Source of the DNA: Tachypleus tridentatus
Taxonomy: Eukaryota; Arthropoda; Merostomata; Xiphosura; Limulidae
Length of the DNA stretch: 64,000 bases
Direction: 5' to 3'
Assembly: GCF_004210375.1 (NCBI RefSeq)
Contig: NC_134834.1
Coordinates: 97,778,170-97,842,169, forward strand
The stretch's first letter is position 1; every line of letters begins with the position of its first letter. The notes under the pieces were generated by a model. The model worked only from the letters and a program-made list of their open reading frames with translations, did not search any database and had not been told where the DNA came from. Below, piece after piece: positions 13,001 to 27,334 of the stretch. The position numbers and the translations under genes are program-made.

Positions 13001-16000
13001 CACACAGTGCTAACCAAACAAACGTTAAGTTATCCACACAATGCTATTCTAAACAAACATTAAGTTATCAACACAATGCTACCCAAAAAAACATTAAGTT
13101 ATCCACACAATGCTATTCTAAACAAACATTAAGTTATCCACACAATGCTATTCAAACAAACATTAAGTTATCCACACAATGCTACCCAAACAAACATTAA
13201 GTTATCCACACAATGCTACCCAAACAAACATTAAGTTATCCACACAATGCTATTCTAAACAAACGTTAAGTTATCCACACAATGCTACCCAAACAAACAT
13301 TAAGTTATCCACACAATGCTATTCAAACAAACATTAAGTTATCCACACAGTGCTGCCCAAACAAACATTAAGTTATCCACACAGTGCTACCCAAACAAAC
13401 ATTAAGTTATCCACACAATGCTATTCAAACAAACATTAAGTTATCCACACAGTGCTACCCAAACAAACATTAAGTTATCCACACAGTGCTGCCCAAACAA
13501 ACATTAGGTTATCCACACAATGCTACCCAAACAAACATTAAGTTATCCACAAAATGCTATTCTAAACAAACGTTAAGTTATCCACACAATGCTGCCCAAA
13601 CAAACATTAAGTTATCCACACAGTGCTATTCAAACAAACATTAAGTTATCCACAGTGCTACCCAAACAAACATTAAGTTATCCACACAATGCTACCCAAA
13701 CAAACATTAAGTTATCCACACAATGCTACCCAAACAAACATTAAGTTATCTACACAATGCTACCCAAACAAACATTAAGTTCTCTACACAATGCTACCCA
13801 AACAAACATTAAGTTCTCTACACAATGCTACCCAAAGAAACGTTAAGTTATCCACACTATGCTACCCAAACAAACATTAAGTTATCCACACAATGCTACC
13901 CAAACAAACATTAAGTTATCCACACAATGCTATTCTAAACAAACATTAGGTTATCCACACAATGCTATTCAAACAAACATTAAGTTATCCACACAATGCT
14001 ACCCAAACAAACATTAAGTTATCCACACAATGCTACCCAAACAAACATTAAGTTATCCACACAATGCTATTCTAAACAAACGTTAAGTTATCCACACAAT
14101 GCTACCCAAACAAACATTAAGTTATCCACACAGTGCTATTCAAACAAACATTAAGTTATCCACACAGTGCTACCCAAACAAACATTAAGTTATCCACACA
14201 ATGCTACCCAAACAAACATTAAGTTATCCACACAGTGCTATTCAAACAAACATTAAGTTATCCACACAATGCTACCCAAACAAACATTAAGTTATCCACA
14301 CAGTGCTGCCCAAACAAACATTAAGTTATCCACACAATGCTACCCAAACAAACATTAAGTTATCCACAAAATGCTATTCTAAACAAACGTTAAGTTATCC
14401 ACACAATGCTACCCAAACAAACATTAAGTTATCCACACAATGCTATTCAAACAAACATTAAGTTATCCACACAATGCTACCCAAACAAACATTAAGTTAT
14501 CCACACAATGCTACCCAAACAAACATTAAGTTATCCACACAATGCTACCCAAACAAACATTAGGTTATCTACACAATGCTACCCAAACAAACATTAAGTT
14601 CTCTACACAGTGCTGCCCAAACAAACATTAAGTTCTCTACACAATGCTACCCAAAGAAACGTTAAGTTATCCACACTATGCTACCCAAACAAACATTAAG
14701 TTATCCACACAATGCTACCCAAACAAACATTAAGTTATCCACACAATGCTATTCTAAACAAACATTAAGTTATCCACACAATGCTATTCAAACAAACATT
14801 AAGTTATCCACACAATGCTACCCAAACAAACATTAAGTTATCCACACAATGCTACCCAAACAAACATTAAGTTATCCACACAATGCTATTCTAAACAAAC
14901 GTTAAGTTATCCACACAATGCTACCCAAACAAACATTAAGTTATCCACACAATGCTATTCAAACAAACATTAAGTTATCCACACAATGCTACCCAAACAA
15001 ACATTAAGTTATCCACATAATGCTACCCAAACAAACGTTAAGTTATCCACACAATGCTATTCTAAACAAACATTAAGTTATCCACACAATGCTACCCAAA
15101 CAAACATTAAGTTATCCACACAATGCTACCCAAACAAACATTAGGTTATCCACACAATGCTATTCAAACAAACATTAAGTTATCCACACAATGCTACCCA
15201 AACAAACATTAAGTTATCCACACAATGCTACCCAAACAAATATTAGGTTATCCACACAGTGCTATTCAAACAAACATTAAGTTATCCACACAGTGCTACC
15301 CAAACAAACATTAAGTTATCCACACAATGCTACCCAAACAAGGCATTAGGTTCTCTGCACAGTGCTGCCCAAACAAACATTAGGTTCTCTACACAATGCT
15401 ACCCAAACAAACGTTAAGTTATCCACACTATGCTACCCAAACAAACATTAAGTTATCCACACAATGCTACCCAAACAAACATTAAGTTATCCACACAATG
15501 CTATTCTAAACAAACACTAAGTTATCCACACAATGCTATTCAAACAAACATTAAGTTATCCACACAATGCTACCCAAACAAACATTAAGTTATCCACACA
15601 ATGCTACCCAAACAAACATTAGGTTATCCACACAATGCTATTCTAAACAAACGTTAAGTTATCCACACAATGCTACCCAAACAAACATTAAGTTATCCAC
15701 ACAATGCTATTCAAACAAACATTAAGTTATCCACACAATGCTACCCAAACAAACATTAAGTTATCCACACAATGCTATTCAAACAAACATTAAGTTATCC
15801 ACACAATGCTACCCAAACAAACATTAAGTTATCCACACAATGCTACCCAAACAAACATTAAGTTATCCACAAAATGCTATTCTAAACAAACGTTAAGTTA
15901 TCCACACAATGCCACCCAAACAAACATTAAGTTATCCACACAATGCTATTCAAACAAACATTAAGTTATCCACACAATGCTACCCAAACAAACATTAAGT

Positions 16001-19000
16001 TATCCACACAATGCTACCCAAACAAACATTAAGTTATCCACACAATGCTACCCAAACAAACATTAAGTTATCTACACAATGATACCCAAACAAACATTAA
16101 GTTATCCACACAATGCTAACCAAACAAACGTTAAGTTATCCACACAATGCTACCCAAACAAATATTAAGTTATCCACACAATGCTATTCAAACAAACATT
16201 AAGTTATCCACACAATGCTACCCAAACAAACATTAAGTTATCCACACAATGCTACCCAAACAAACATTAAGTTCTCTACACAATGCTACCCAAACAAACA
16301 TTAAGTTCTCTACACAATGCTACCCAAACAAACGTTAAGTTATCCACACTATGCTACCCAAACAAACATTAAGTTATCCACACAATGCTACCCAAACAAA
16401 CATTAAGTTATCCACACAATGCTAACCAAACAAACGTTAAGTTATCCACACAATGCTATTCTAAACAAACATTAAGTTATCCACACAATGCTACCCAAAC
16501 AAACATTAAGTTATCCACACAATGCTACCCAAACAAACATTAAGTTATCCACACAATGCTATTCTAAACAAACATTAAGTTATCCACACAGTGCTATTCA
16601 AACAAACATTAAGTTATCCACACAATGCTACCCAAACAAACATTAAGTTATCCACACAATGCTACCCAAACAAACATTAAGTTATCCACACAATGCTACC
16701 CAAACAAACATTAAGTTATCCACACAATGCTATTCAAACAAACATTAAGTTATCCACACAATGCTACCCAAACAAACATTAAGTTATCCACACAATGCTA
16801 CCCAAACAAACATTAAGTTATCCACACAATGCTATTCAAACAAACATTAAGTTATCCACACAATGCTACCCAAACAAACATTAAGTTATCCACACAATGC
16901 TACCCAAACAAACATTAAGTTATCCACACAATGCTACCCAAACAAACATTAAGTTATCCACAAAATGCTATTCTAAACAAACGTTAAGTTATCCACACAA
17001 TGCTACCCAAACAAACGTTAAGTTCTCTACACAATGTTATTCAAACAAACATTAAGTTATCCACACAATGCTACCCAAACAAACATTAAGTTATCCACAC
17101 AATGCTATTCTAAACAAACATTAAGTTATCCACACAATGCTATTCAAACAAACATTAAGTTATCCACACAATGCTACCCAAACAAACATTAAGTTATGCA
17201 CACAATGCTACCCAAACAAACATTAAGTTATCCACACAATGCTATTCTAAACAAACGTTAAGTTATCCACACAATGCTACCCAAACAAACATTAAGTTAT
17301 CCACACAATGCTATTCAAACAAACATTAAGTTATCCACACAATGCTACCCAAACAAACATTAAGTTATCCACACAATGCTACCCAAACAAACGTTAAGTT
17401 TTCCACACAATGCTATTCTAAACAAACATTAAGTTATCCACACAATGCTACCCAAACAAACATTAAGTTATCCACACAATGCTACCCAAACAAACATTAA
17501 GTTATCCACACAATGCTATTCAAACAAACATTAAGTTATCCACACAATGCTACCCAAACAAACATTAAGTTATCCACACAATGCTACCCGAACAAATATT
17601 AAGTTATCCACACAATGCTATTCAAACAAACATTAAGTTATCCACACAATGCTACCCAAACAAACATTAAGTTATCCACACAATGCTACCCAAACAAACA
17701 TTAAGTTCTCTACACAATGCTACCCAAACAAACATTAAGTTCTCTACACAATGCTACCCAAACAAACGTTAAGTTATCCACACTATGCTACCCAAACAAA
17801 CATTAAGTTATCCACACAATGCTACCCAAACAAACATTAAGTTATCCACACAATGCTATTCAAACAAACGTTAAGTTATCCACACAATGCTACCCAAACA
17901 AACATTAAGTTATCCACACAATGCTACCCAAACAAACATTAAGTTATCCACACAATGCTAACCAAACAAACGTTAAGTTATCCACACAATGCTACCCAAA
18001 CAAGTGTTAAGTTCTCTACACAATGCTACCCAAACAAACGTTAAGTTATCCACACAATGCTACCCAAACAAACATTAAGTTATCCACACAATGCTACCCA
18101 AACAAACGTTAAGTTATCTACACAATGCTACCCAAACAAACATTAAGTTATCCACACAATGCTACCCAAACAAACATTAAGTTCTCTACACAATGCTACC
18201 CAAACAAACATTAAGTTATCCACACAATGCTATTCTAAACAAACATTAAGTTATCCACACAATGCTACCCAAACAAACATTAAGTTATCTACAGAATGCT
18301 ACCCAAACAAACGTTAAGTTATCCACACTATGCTACCCAAACAAACATTAAGTTATCCACACAATGCTACCCAAACAAACATTAAGTTATCCACACAATG
18401 CTACCCAAACAAACATTAAGTTATCCACACAATGCTACCCAAACAAACACTAAGTTATCCACACAATGCTACCCAAACAAACATTAAGTTATCCACACAA
18501 TGCTATTCAAACAAACATTAAGTTATCCACACAATGCTACCCAAACAAACATTAAGTTATCCACACAATGCTATTCAAACAAACATTAAGTTATCCACAC
18601 AATGCTATTCAAACAAACATTAAGTTATCCACACAATGCTACCCAAACAAACATTAAGTTATCCACACAATGCTACCCAAACAAACATTAAGTTATCCAC
18701 ACAATGCTACCCAAACAAACATTAAGTTATCCACACAATGCTACCCAAACAAACGTTAAGTTATCCACACAATGCTACCCAAACAAATATTAAGTTATCC
18801 ACACAATGCTAATCAAACAAACGTTAAGTTATCCACACAATGCTACCCAAACAAACGTTAAGTTATCCACACAATGCTACCCAAACAAACATTAAGTTAT
18901 CCACACAATGCTACCCAAACAAACATTAAGTTATCTACACAATGCTACCCAAACAAACATTAAGTTATCCACACAATGCTACCCAAACAAACATTAAGTT

Positions 19001-22000
19001 ATCCACACAATGCTACCCAAACAAACATTAAGTTATCTACACAATGCTACCCATACAAACGTTAAGTTATCCACACTATGCTACCCAAACAAACATTAAG
19101 TTATCTACACAATGCTACCCATACAAACGTTAAGTTATCCACACAATGCTACCCAAACAAACATTAAGTTATCCACACAATGCTACCCAAACAAACATTA
19201 AGTTATCCACACTATGCTACCCAAACAAACATTAAGTTCTCTACACAATGCTACTCAAACAAACGTTAAGTTATCCACAAAATGCTACCCAAACAAACAT
19301 TAAGTTATCCACACAATGCTACCCAAACAAACATTAAGTTCTCTACACAATGCTACCCAAACAAACATTAAGTTATCCACACAATGCTACCCAAACAAAC
19401 ATTAAGTTATCCACACAATGCTACCCAAACAAACGTTAAGTTCTCTACACAATGCTACCCAAACAAACATTAAGTTATCCACACAATGCTACCCAAACAA
19501 ACGTTAAGTTATCCACACTATGCTACCCAAACAAACATTAAGTTATCCACACAATGCTACCCAAACAAACGTTAAGTTCTCTACACAATGCTACCCCAAA
19601 CAAACATTAAGTTCTCTACACAATGCTACCCAAACAAACGTTAAGTTATCCACACAATGCTACCCAAACAAACGTTAAGTTATGCACACAATGCTACCCA
19701 AACAAACGTTAAGTTATCTACATAATGCTACCCAAAGAAACGTTAAGTTATCCACACAATGCTACCCAAACAAACATTAAGTTCTCTACACAATGCTACC
19801 CAAACAAACATTAAGTTATCCACACAATGCTACCCAAACAAACATTAAGTTATCCACACAATGCTACCCAAACAAACATTAAGTTATCCACACAATGCTA
19901 ACCAAACAAACGTTAAGTTATCCACACAATGCTATTCTAAACAAACATTAAGTTATCCACACAATGCTACCCAAACAAACATTAAGTTATCCACACAATG
20001 CTACCCAAACAAACATTAAGTTATCCACACAATGCTACCCAAACAAACATTAAGTTATCCACACAATGCTATTCTAAACAAACGTTAAGTTATCCACACA
20101 ATGCTACCCAAACAAACATTAAGTTATCCACACAATGCTATTCAAACAAACATTGTTATCCACACAGTGCTACCCAAACAAACATTAAGTTATCCACACA
20201 ATGCTATTCAAACAAACATTAAGTTATCCACACAATGCTATTCAAACAAACATTAAGTTATCCACACAATGCTACCCAAACAAACATTAAGTTATCCACA
20301 CAATGCTACCCAAACAAACATTAAGTTATCCACACAATGCTACCCAAACAAACATTAAGTTATCCACACAATGCTACCCAAACAAACGTTAAGTTATCCA
20401 CACAATGCTACCCAAACAAATATTAAGTTATCCACACAATGCTAATCAAACAAACGTTAAGTTATCCACACAATGCTACCCAAACAAACGTTAAGTTATC
20501 CACACAATGCTACCCAAACAAACATTAAGTTATCCACACAATGCTACCCAAACAAACATTAAGTTATCTACACAATGCTACCCAAACAAACATTAAGTTA
20601 TCCACACAATGCTACCCAAACAAACATTAAGTTATCTACACAATGCTACCCATACAAACGTTAAGGTTATCCACACTATGCTACCCAAACAAACATTAGG
20701 TTATCTACACAGTGCTGCCCATACAAACGTTAAGTTATCCACACTATGCTACCCAAACAAACATTGGTTATCCCACAATGCTACCCAAACAAACATTAAG
20801 TTATCCACACAATGCTACCCAAACAAACATTAAGTTATCCACACTATGCTACCCAAACAAACATTAAGTTCTCTACACAATGCTACTCAAACAAACGTTA
20901 AGTTATCCACAAAATGCTACCCAAACAAACATTAAGTTATCCACACAATGCTACCCAAACAAACATTAAGTTCTCTACACAATGCTACCCAAACAAACAT
21001 TAAGTTATCCACACAATGCTACCCAAACAAACATTAAGTTATCCACACAATGCTACCCAAACAAACGTTAAGTTCTCTACACAATGCTACCCAAACAAAC
21101 ATTAAGTTATCCACACAATGCTACCCAAACAAACGTTAAGTTATCCAGACTATGCTACCCAAACAAACATTAAGTTATCCACAATGCTGCCCAAACAAAG
21201 GCGTTAAGTTCTCTACACATGCTACCCCAAACAAACATTAAGTTCTCTACACAATGCTACCCAAACAAACGTTAAGTTATCCACACAATGCTACCCAAAC
21301 AAACGTTAAGTTATGCACACAATGCTACCCAAACAAACGTTAAGTTATCTACACAATGCTACCCAAAGAAACGTTAAGTTATCCACACAATGCTACCCAA
21401 ACAAACATTAAGTTCTCTACACAATGCTACCCAAACAAACATTAAGTTATCCACACAATGCTACCCAAACAAACATTAAGTTATCCACACAATGCTACCC
21501 AAACAAACATTAAGTTATCTACACAATGCTACCCAAACAAACGTTAAGTTACCCACACTATGCTACCCAAACAAACATTAAGTTATCCACACAATGCTAC
21601 CCAAACAAACATTAAGTTATCTACACAATGCTTCCCATACAAACGTTAAGTTATCCACACTATGCTACCCAAACAAACGTTAAGTTATCCACACAATGCT
21701 ACCCAAACAAACGTTAAGTTATCTACACAATGCTACCCAAACAAACATTAAGTTATCCACACAATGCTACCCAAACAAACATTAAGTTCTCTACACAATG
21801 CTACCCAAACAAACATTAAGTTATCCACACAATGCTATTCTAAACAAACATTAAGTTATCCACACAATGCTACCCAAACAAACATTAGGTTATCTACAGA
21901 ATGCTACCCAAACAAACGTTAAGTTATCCACACTATGCTACCCAAACAAACATTAAGTTATCCACACAATGCTACCCAAACAAACATTAAGTTATCCACA

Positions 22001-22330
22001 CAATGCTACCCAAACAAACACTAAGTTATCCACACAATGCTACCCAAACAAACATTAAGTTATCCACACAATGCTACCCAAACAAACGTTAAGTTCTCTA
22101 CACAATGCTACCCCAAACAAACATTAAGTTCTCTACACAATGCTACCCAAACAAACGTTAAGTTATCCACACAATGCTACCCAAACAAACGTTAAGTTCT
22201 CTACACAATGCTACCCAAAAAAAAGTTAAGTTATCCACACAATGCTACCCAAACAAACGTTAAGTTCTCTACACAATGCTACCCAAACAAACATTAAGTT
22301 CTCTACACAATGCTACCAAAACAAACATTA
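10003..22330. repeat. Large satellite array, about 34-bp unit, about 360 copies (12.3 kb)
   Basis: Units read 'acaaacattaagttatccac' then 'acaatgctaccc', 34 bp. Recurrent variants are 'gctattctaa' (35 bp), 'gctattcaa', 'acgttaag', 'ttctctacac' and 'cacactatgc'. The variants recur in ordered blocks, so there is higher-order structure. The edge units at 10003-10120 and 22290-22330 are more diverged, as expected when unequal exchange homogenises the interior. Most units contain TTATCCACA, which matches the bacterial DnaA box by chance. Open frames of 60-76 codons inside the array are by-products. Confidence 0.97.
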
Positions 22331-23302
22331 GTACTTTACTGGAATAAGTTTAGAAACGAGAACTTACGTAAAATAGTTTCTTTGTAAAGTCAATAAATAT
22401 TAAGTATTTTAACCTAAGATTCTTCCATAGTTTTCATCTCTTCCATTTTTCTTTATCACAAAAATAATGTCAAATGATTTGTTACTTTTAATATGCTCTT
22501 GATATACGATAACATGTTTTAGGAATTCCCTGTAGACATATGGCCTTAGCAGTCTGTACATATGCTAATACTTTCTGTAAACATTTCCTCGCCTAATGTA
22601 CAGAAAATAGTATCTATATTACTAACTAGCGAAAATACTCGGATATGAACGTTTTATATATGTTTAGAAAGTGCATAAAACCTATGAAGAAAGTACAATC
22701 GTCAATTCAATTGTAAACTTAAATTCGCTCTGAACTAAGTTTCTGTTATATCGTCAACATGTTTAATAATAATAAAAAAAATAATCTTTAATCAATGGAG
22801 GTTCTAAATTAAGAAATGAACAAATTCGTTTTCAGTATTTTGATTAACAATCACATTAAGTAATACATGTGTTGCTAAAATTTTTTGGACGGATTGTTAT
22901 TAAAACGCATTGGCTTTTCTGTATATTGGAATTTATTAAACTAATTAATATTCTACAGGGTATATTATGGGTGCGCATACGCGCATGCACGTGGACAAGA
23001 AATATTATCCATATGCACACCCTCCGGGTCCACTAAGTGGAGAGTGCAAAATTTCAGGTTTCTAAGTTCCTTCCTTTTAAAGCAATAACGCACACACAAA
23101 CACGCTTTTTTATTATTAAAGATTTATTATCACTATTACCGATTTATTATTATAAATAAAAATAGCTCTTACACGAATAAAATCAGTTGAATTTTATTAT
23201 ACAGCTGGAAGATAATGTATTTCATCTCACTCCAATACACTAGCTATCTCTATCCAGGTTGCTGTAGATGTTCTCTGTAGCTACAATGTACTGACTTATC
23301 TC
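22331..23302. other. AT-rich spacer with an alternating purine-pyrimidine tract
   Basis: No gene is seen. The tract at 22971-22993, which contains 'gcgcatacgcgcatgcac', alternates purine and pyrimidine for 23 bases and is the only GC-rich island here. Such sequence can adopt left-handed DNA. Confidence 0.55.
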
Positions 23303-24610
23303 TATTTAACAACTAGCAAACTGTACATATATCTACCGAACAACCAGTGAACAGTACTTATATCTGTCTAATAACCAATTAAGTGTACTTATATCTACCG
23401 AACAACCAGTGAACAGTACTTATATCTGTCTAATAACCAATTAACTGTACTTATATCTACCGAACAACCAGTGAACAGTACTTATATCTGTCTAATAACC
23501 AATTAACTGTACTTATATCCACCGAACAACCAGTGAACAGTACTTATATCTGTCTAATAACCAATTAACTGTATTTATATCTACCAAACAACCAGTGAAC
23601 AGTACTTATATCTGTCTAATAACCAATTAACTGTACTTATATCTACCAAACAACCAGTGAACAGTACTTATATCTGTCTAATAACCAATTAACTGTACTT
23701 ATATCTACCGAACAACCAGTGAACAGTACTTATATCTGTCTAATAACTAAATAACTGTACTTATATCTACCAAACAACCAGTGAACAGCACTTATATCTG
23801 TCTAATAACCAATTAACTGTACTTATATCTACCAAACAACCAGTGAACAGTACTTATATCTGTCTAATAACCAATTAACTGTACTCATATCTTCCAAACA
23901 ACCAGTGAACAGTACTTATATCTGTTTAATAACCAATTAACTGTACTTATATCTACCAAACAACTAGTGAACAGTACTTATATCTGTCTAATAACCAATT
24001 AACTGTACTTATATCTACCAAACAACTAGTGAACAGTACTTATATCTGTCTAATAACCAATTAACTGTAGTTATATCTACCAAAGAACCAGTGAACAGTA
24101 CTTATATCTGTCTAATAACCAATTAACTGTACTTATATCTACCAAACAACTAGTGAACACTACTTATATCTGTCTAATAACCAATTAAGTGTACTTATAT
24201 CTACCAAACAACCAGTGAACAGTACTTATATCTGTCTAATAACCAATTAACTGTACTTATATCTACCGAACAACCAGTGAACAGTACTTATATCTGTCTA
24301 ATAACCAATTAACTGTACTTATATCTACCAAAGAACCAGTGAACAGTACTTATATCTGTCTAATAACAAATTAACTGTACTTATATCTACCAAACAACCA
24401 GTGAACAGTACTAAAATCTGTCTAATAACCAATTAACTGTACTCATATCTACCAAACAACCAGTGAACAGTACTTATATCTGTCTAATAACCAATTAACT
24501 GTACTTATATCTACCAAACAACTAGTGAACAGTACTTATATCTGTCTAATAACCAATTAACTGTACTTATACCTACCTGACAGCCAGTTAATAACACTCA
24601 TATCTACCTA
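23303..24610. repeat. 62-bp tandem array built of two 31-bp half-units, about 21 copies
   Basis: The period is 62 bp; for example 'caaccagtgaacagtactta' recurs at 23341 and 23403. Each unit holds two related 31-bp halves, one with 'ctgtacttatatctacc' and one with 'cagtacttatatctgtc', so the array is a homogenised dimer. Copies differ by a few substitutions. The first and last units are diverged. Confidence 0.95.
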
Positions 24611-24710
24611 AAAACAGTAGAAAATGTTCTATCAATGTTAACATGGCATTCTTATGGATTAGAAAGCTGTTTTGTGCACGTTTGAAATGTACCACACCTA
24701 TTGGTTTTGG

Positions 24711-24987
24711 GCCTGGCATGGCCTAGCGCGTTAAGGCGTGCGCTTCGTAATCTGAGGGTCGCGGGTTCGCGCCCGAATCGCGCCAAACATGCTCGCCCTC
24801 CCAGCCGTGGGTGCGTTATAAGTGACGGTCAATCCCACTATTCGTTGGTAAAAGAGTAGCCCAAGAGTTGGCGGTGGGTGGTGATGACTAGCTGCCTTCC
24901 CTCTAGTCTTACACTACTAAATTAGGGACAGCTAGCACAGATAGCCCTCGAGTAGCTTTGTGCGAAATTCCAAAACAAACAAACAAA
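24711..24987 (+). mobile_element. Long tRNA-derived SINE (family L), near full length
   Basis: The tRNA-like head starts 'gcctggcatggcctagcg' and has a B box 'gggttcgcgcccg'. The conserved body includes 'gttggcggtgggtggtgatg' and 'agatagccctcgagtagctt', and the tail is 'caaaacaaacaaacaaac'. Flanks at 24697-24710 ('cctattggttttgg') and 24988-25001 ('cctattagttttcg') form a 14-bp target-site duplication with two mismatches. This family recurs at least five more times in the window. Confidence 0.93.
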
Positions 24988-25230
24988 CCTATTAGTTTTC
25001 GATTTCGTGTAATTTTATTAGATTACTAGAAGCACGTGATGATGACGTGAAATGAAGTGGTACATTCTTTTAGAAACAAAGTTTAAGTATTCCAGGAAAA
25101 ATACAACTAGGAAAATATCTCTCTCTCTGTTTCTTTATTTGTTTGTCTGTTTCATTGTTTATCTACCAGTCTGTCTATCTGTTTGTATCACGATCGTGCT
25201 ATACTCGAATTTTGCCTCTCTCTTCTTACG

Positions 25231-25496
25231 GCCCGGCATAGCCAGGTGGTTAAGGCACTCGTCTGAAGGTGCGCGAGTTTGAATCCCCGTCAAACCAGTC
25301 ATGCTCGCACTTCTATCCGTGAGAGCGTTATAATGATACGATGAATCCCACTATTCGTTAGCAAAAGAGTAGCCTAAAAGTTGGCGGTGGGTAGTGCTGA
25401 CTAGTTACCTTCCCTCTAGTCTTACACTACTAAACTTGGGACCACTAGTGACGATAGCTCTCGTGTAGCTTTGCGCGAAATTCAAAACAAACCAAA
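25231..25496 (+). mobile_element. Long tRNA-derived SINE (family L)
   Basis: The head starts 'gcccggcatagccaggtgg' and the B box is 'gagtttgaatccccg'. The body 'gttggcggtgggtagtgctg' and tail 'ttcaaaacaaaccaaa' follow. Imperfect 13-bp flanking repeats at 25218-25230 and 25497-25509 differ at three positions. The pyrimidine-rich stretch just upstream (25120-25190) has degenerate TCTG/TTTG runs. Confidence 0.9.
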
Positions 25497-25509
25497 CTAT
25501 CTTGTTAAG

Positions 25510-27334
25510 TCCATGAACTTTATTTAAATTGTACTTACTGGTATTGTTGTCAGAAATTGACTTATATCCATGTGAATAGAACGTATTGTTGTTTATTAAG
25601 GCTATCAATAACACATAAACTTAGAACCACGTTTTATTTCTTATTAGAAGCATATTACTTTCTTTCTTCGCTACTATAAGCATATTCGTTCTCTATCACA
25701 TTTCCTCGCTTTACTCTAGTTTCTGTTGAACTCTTGTCTTTATATTATTTTCTCAGATCCACACCGATTCACTCCCTTTCCTTCTGTATTTATATCTGTT
25801 TCCAGTACATGAGATAATCATAAAATGTGGTCATTATACTCACTTACATCACTCGTTTTTAAATGAGTACTCTAATCTCATACTCTTTATCAAAATCTAT
25901 CTGCTTTCTCCAATTCTCGTAGTTTCAGACAATGTTATCTTACACCTAACTTTATAACAATTTATCTGTTTCCTGTCTACGTGTATATTTAGTAACCTAC
26001 TGTCTATCTATCTGACTATCTACCTGACTTTTCGTCTGTTTCCCAGCATACCTGTCCATCTGTCCATTGCCCTATATAGCAAGTTATTTGTATGTCTGTT
26101 GATTTGTCTGCATGTCTTTACGTTTACCTGTATAATTAACTACTTATTTACTCACCTATTTTATTTATCTGTCTATCATAAAGAGGCTGATTCTGTATTT
26201 CTATCACTAACGTTCATGTCGATATCCGGTGATTCAGCCGCCCAACTGTAAGTCCGAAAACTCACAGCGGATTCCGATATTACTGGTGGGCGAAGCACAG
26301 ATAGCCTATTATGTAGCTTTACGCTTTCATAGGAAAGAAACAAAGAAAGTCGGTAATTCATCGCAGTGTCGCCAAAATATTGAGATCGAATCTCAATCGA
26401 CAGAAACAGTAAATTTGTAATTGAGTAATTTATGAAGATATCGCTAACCAATAAGTCTTGAAACTTATGTACTGTAATATTCCAGACTGTGTGGAGCTCG
26501 ATACTTTAAATACATTGGTATGTTTGTTACAAAATTAAACGTTCTTCCTTGAGAAGTACTTGTATCCTCCACCGTATAAAGAAAGACATTTTGTTGTCCT
26601 AGCTAACACCGCTCTAACACAAGGATGTAACATTCCTACTTGCATTCACTATGTTGTAGTTAGAGCTTAAAAACCAGGAAAACTCGAGATATAAACCAGA
26701 TATTTTCCCCACCATACTTTCACGTCTTGCCACAAAAAGTTGTGGCTGTCGGTTTTGTAAAACTGCGATTGTGCTGCTATCTATCGGAACGCTTTAAAGA
26801 AAAAAATAGCTGCATTTATCCGGATGGTTCTCTCGATTATTTGAGGTTTTCTTGACACGTCAAATAAATTAGCGATAATTAGCTCACCAGTACCACCGTA
26901 GTTACAACATCTTATCATAGAATGGACTTGGAAGTAACGCCTGTTGTGTTAGTACCTCGATTGTAGTGTTATCTGGTTTTTACGTTCAGTAAAAGTTGGT
27001 CCTGTACATAGACAGTTAATGCCTCGACAGTTTCACCATGTTGTTGTTACGTTAAATAAACCAGCAATGAATGGTTTTGTAGCGAATCTGTACTTATTTT
27101 ACCTGAGTTAAGGAAGACATGAGTAAATGGAAGTCAGTTTAATAACGCATTTCATTGATTTAACACTTCTTGTGTGTATCAGAAAAAGATAAGAGAAACT
27201 GTGTAATTCACTGAGTTGGTATAGTAATGCCTGTGGACCATAGATTTTATGTTAATTTTTTAAAGTCTACAACCATTCGTTTTTCATATCAGTAATCAAT
27301 ATTTCTCTTTAAAAATACAAGCTTTCTGTTTAAC
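25510..27334. other. Intergenic DNA with degenerate TCTA/TCTG runs and a decayed SINE
   Basis: Around 25990-26175 the plus strand has imperfect 'ctgtctatctatctgac'-like microsatellite runs. A decayed family-S SINE lies at about 26245-26330, recognisable by 'tggtgggc', 'gcacagatagcct' and 'atgtagcttt'. Small overlapping open frames on both strands near 26176-26451 run through that SINE. No gene is convincing. Confidence 0.5.
26245..26330 (+). mobile_element. Decayed short SINE (family S)
   Basis: The order 'ggattccgatatt...actggtgggc...gcacagatagcct...atgtagcttt' matches the second half of the intact family-S copy at 3150-3268. The A box region is not recognisable and there is no clear target-site duplication. 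Confidence 0.45.

Noticed and set aside
10003..22330. Hundreds of TTATCCACA motifs, identical to the bacterial DnaA box, suggesting a replication origin or iteron array
   Set aside because: The motif is part of a 34-bp eukaryotic satellite unit. The context (SINEs, PLE, Tc1) is animal nuclear DNA, so the match is coincidental.
24711..24790. A functional tRNA gene at the head of the SINE
   Set aside because: The A and B boxes are present, but the acceptor stem does not pair and the sequence continues into the SINE body with a target-site duplication.
26176..26451. 91-codon minus-strand frame as a small gene
   Set aside because: It overlaps a decayed SINE and is matched by an open frame on the opposite strand, as expected by chance.
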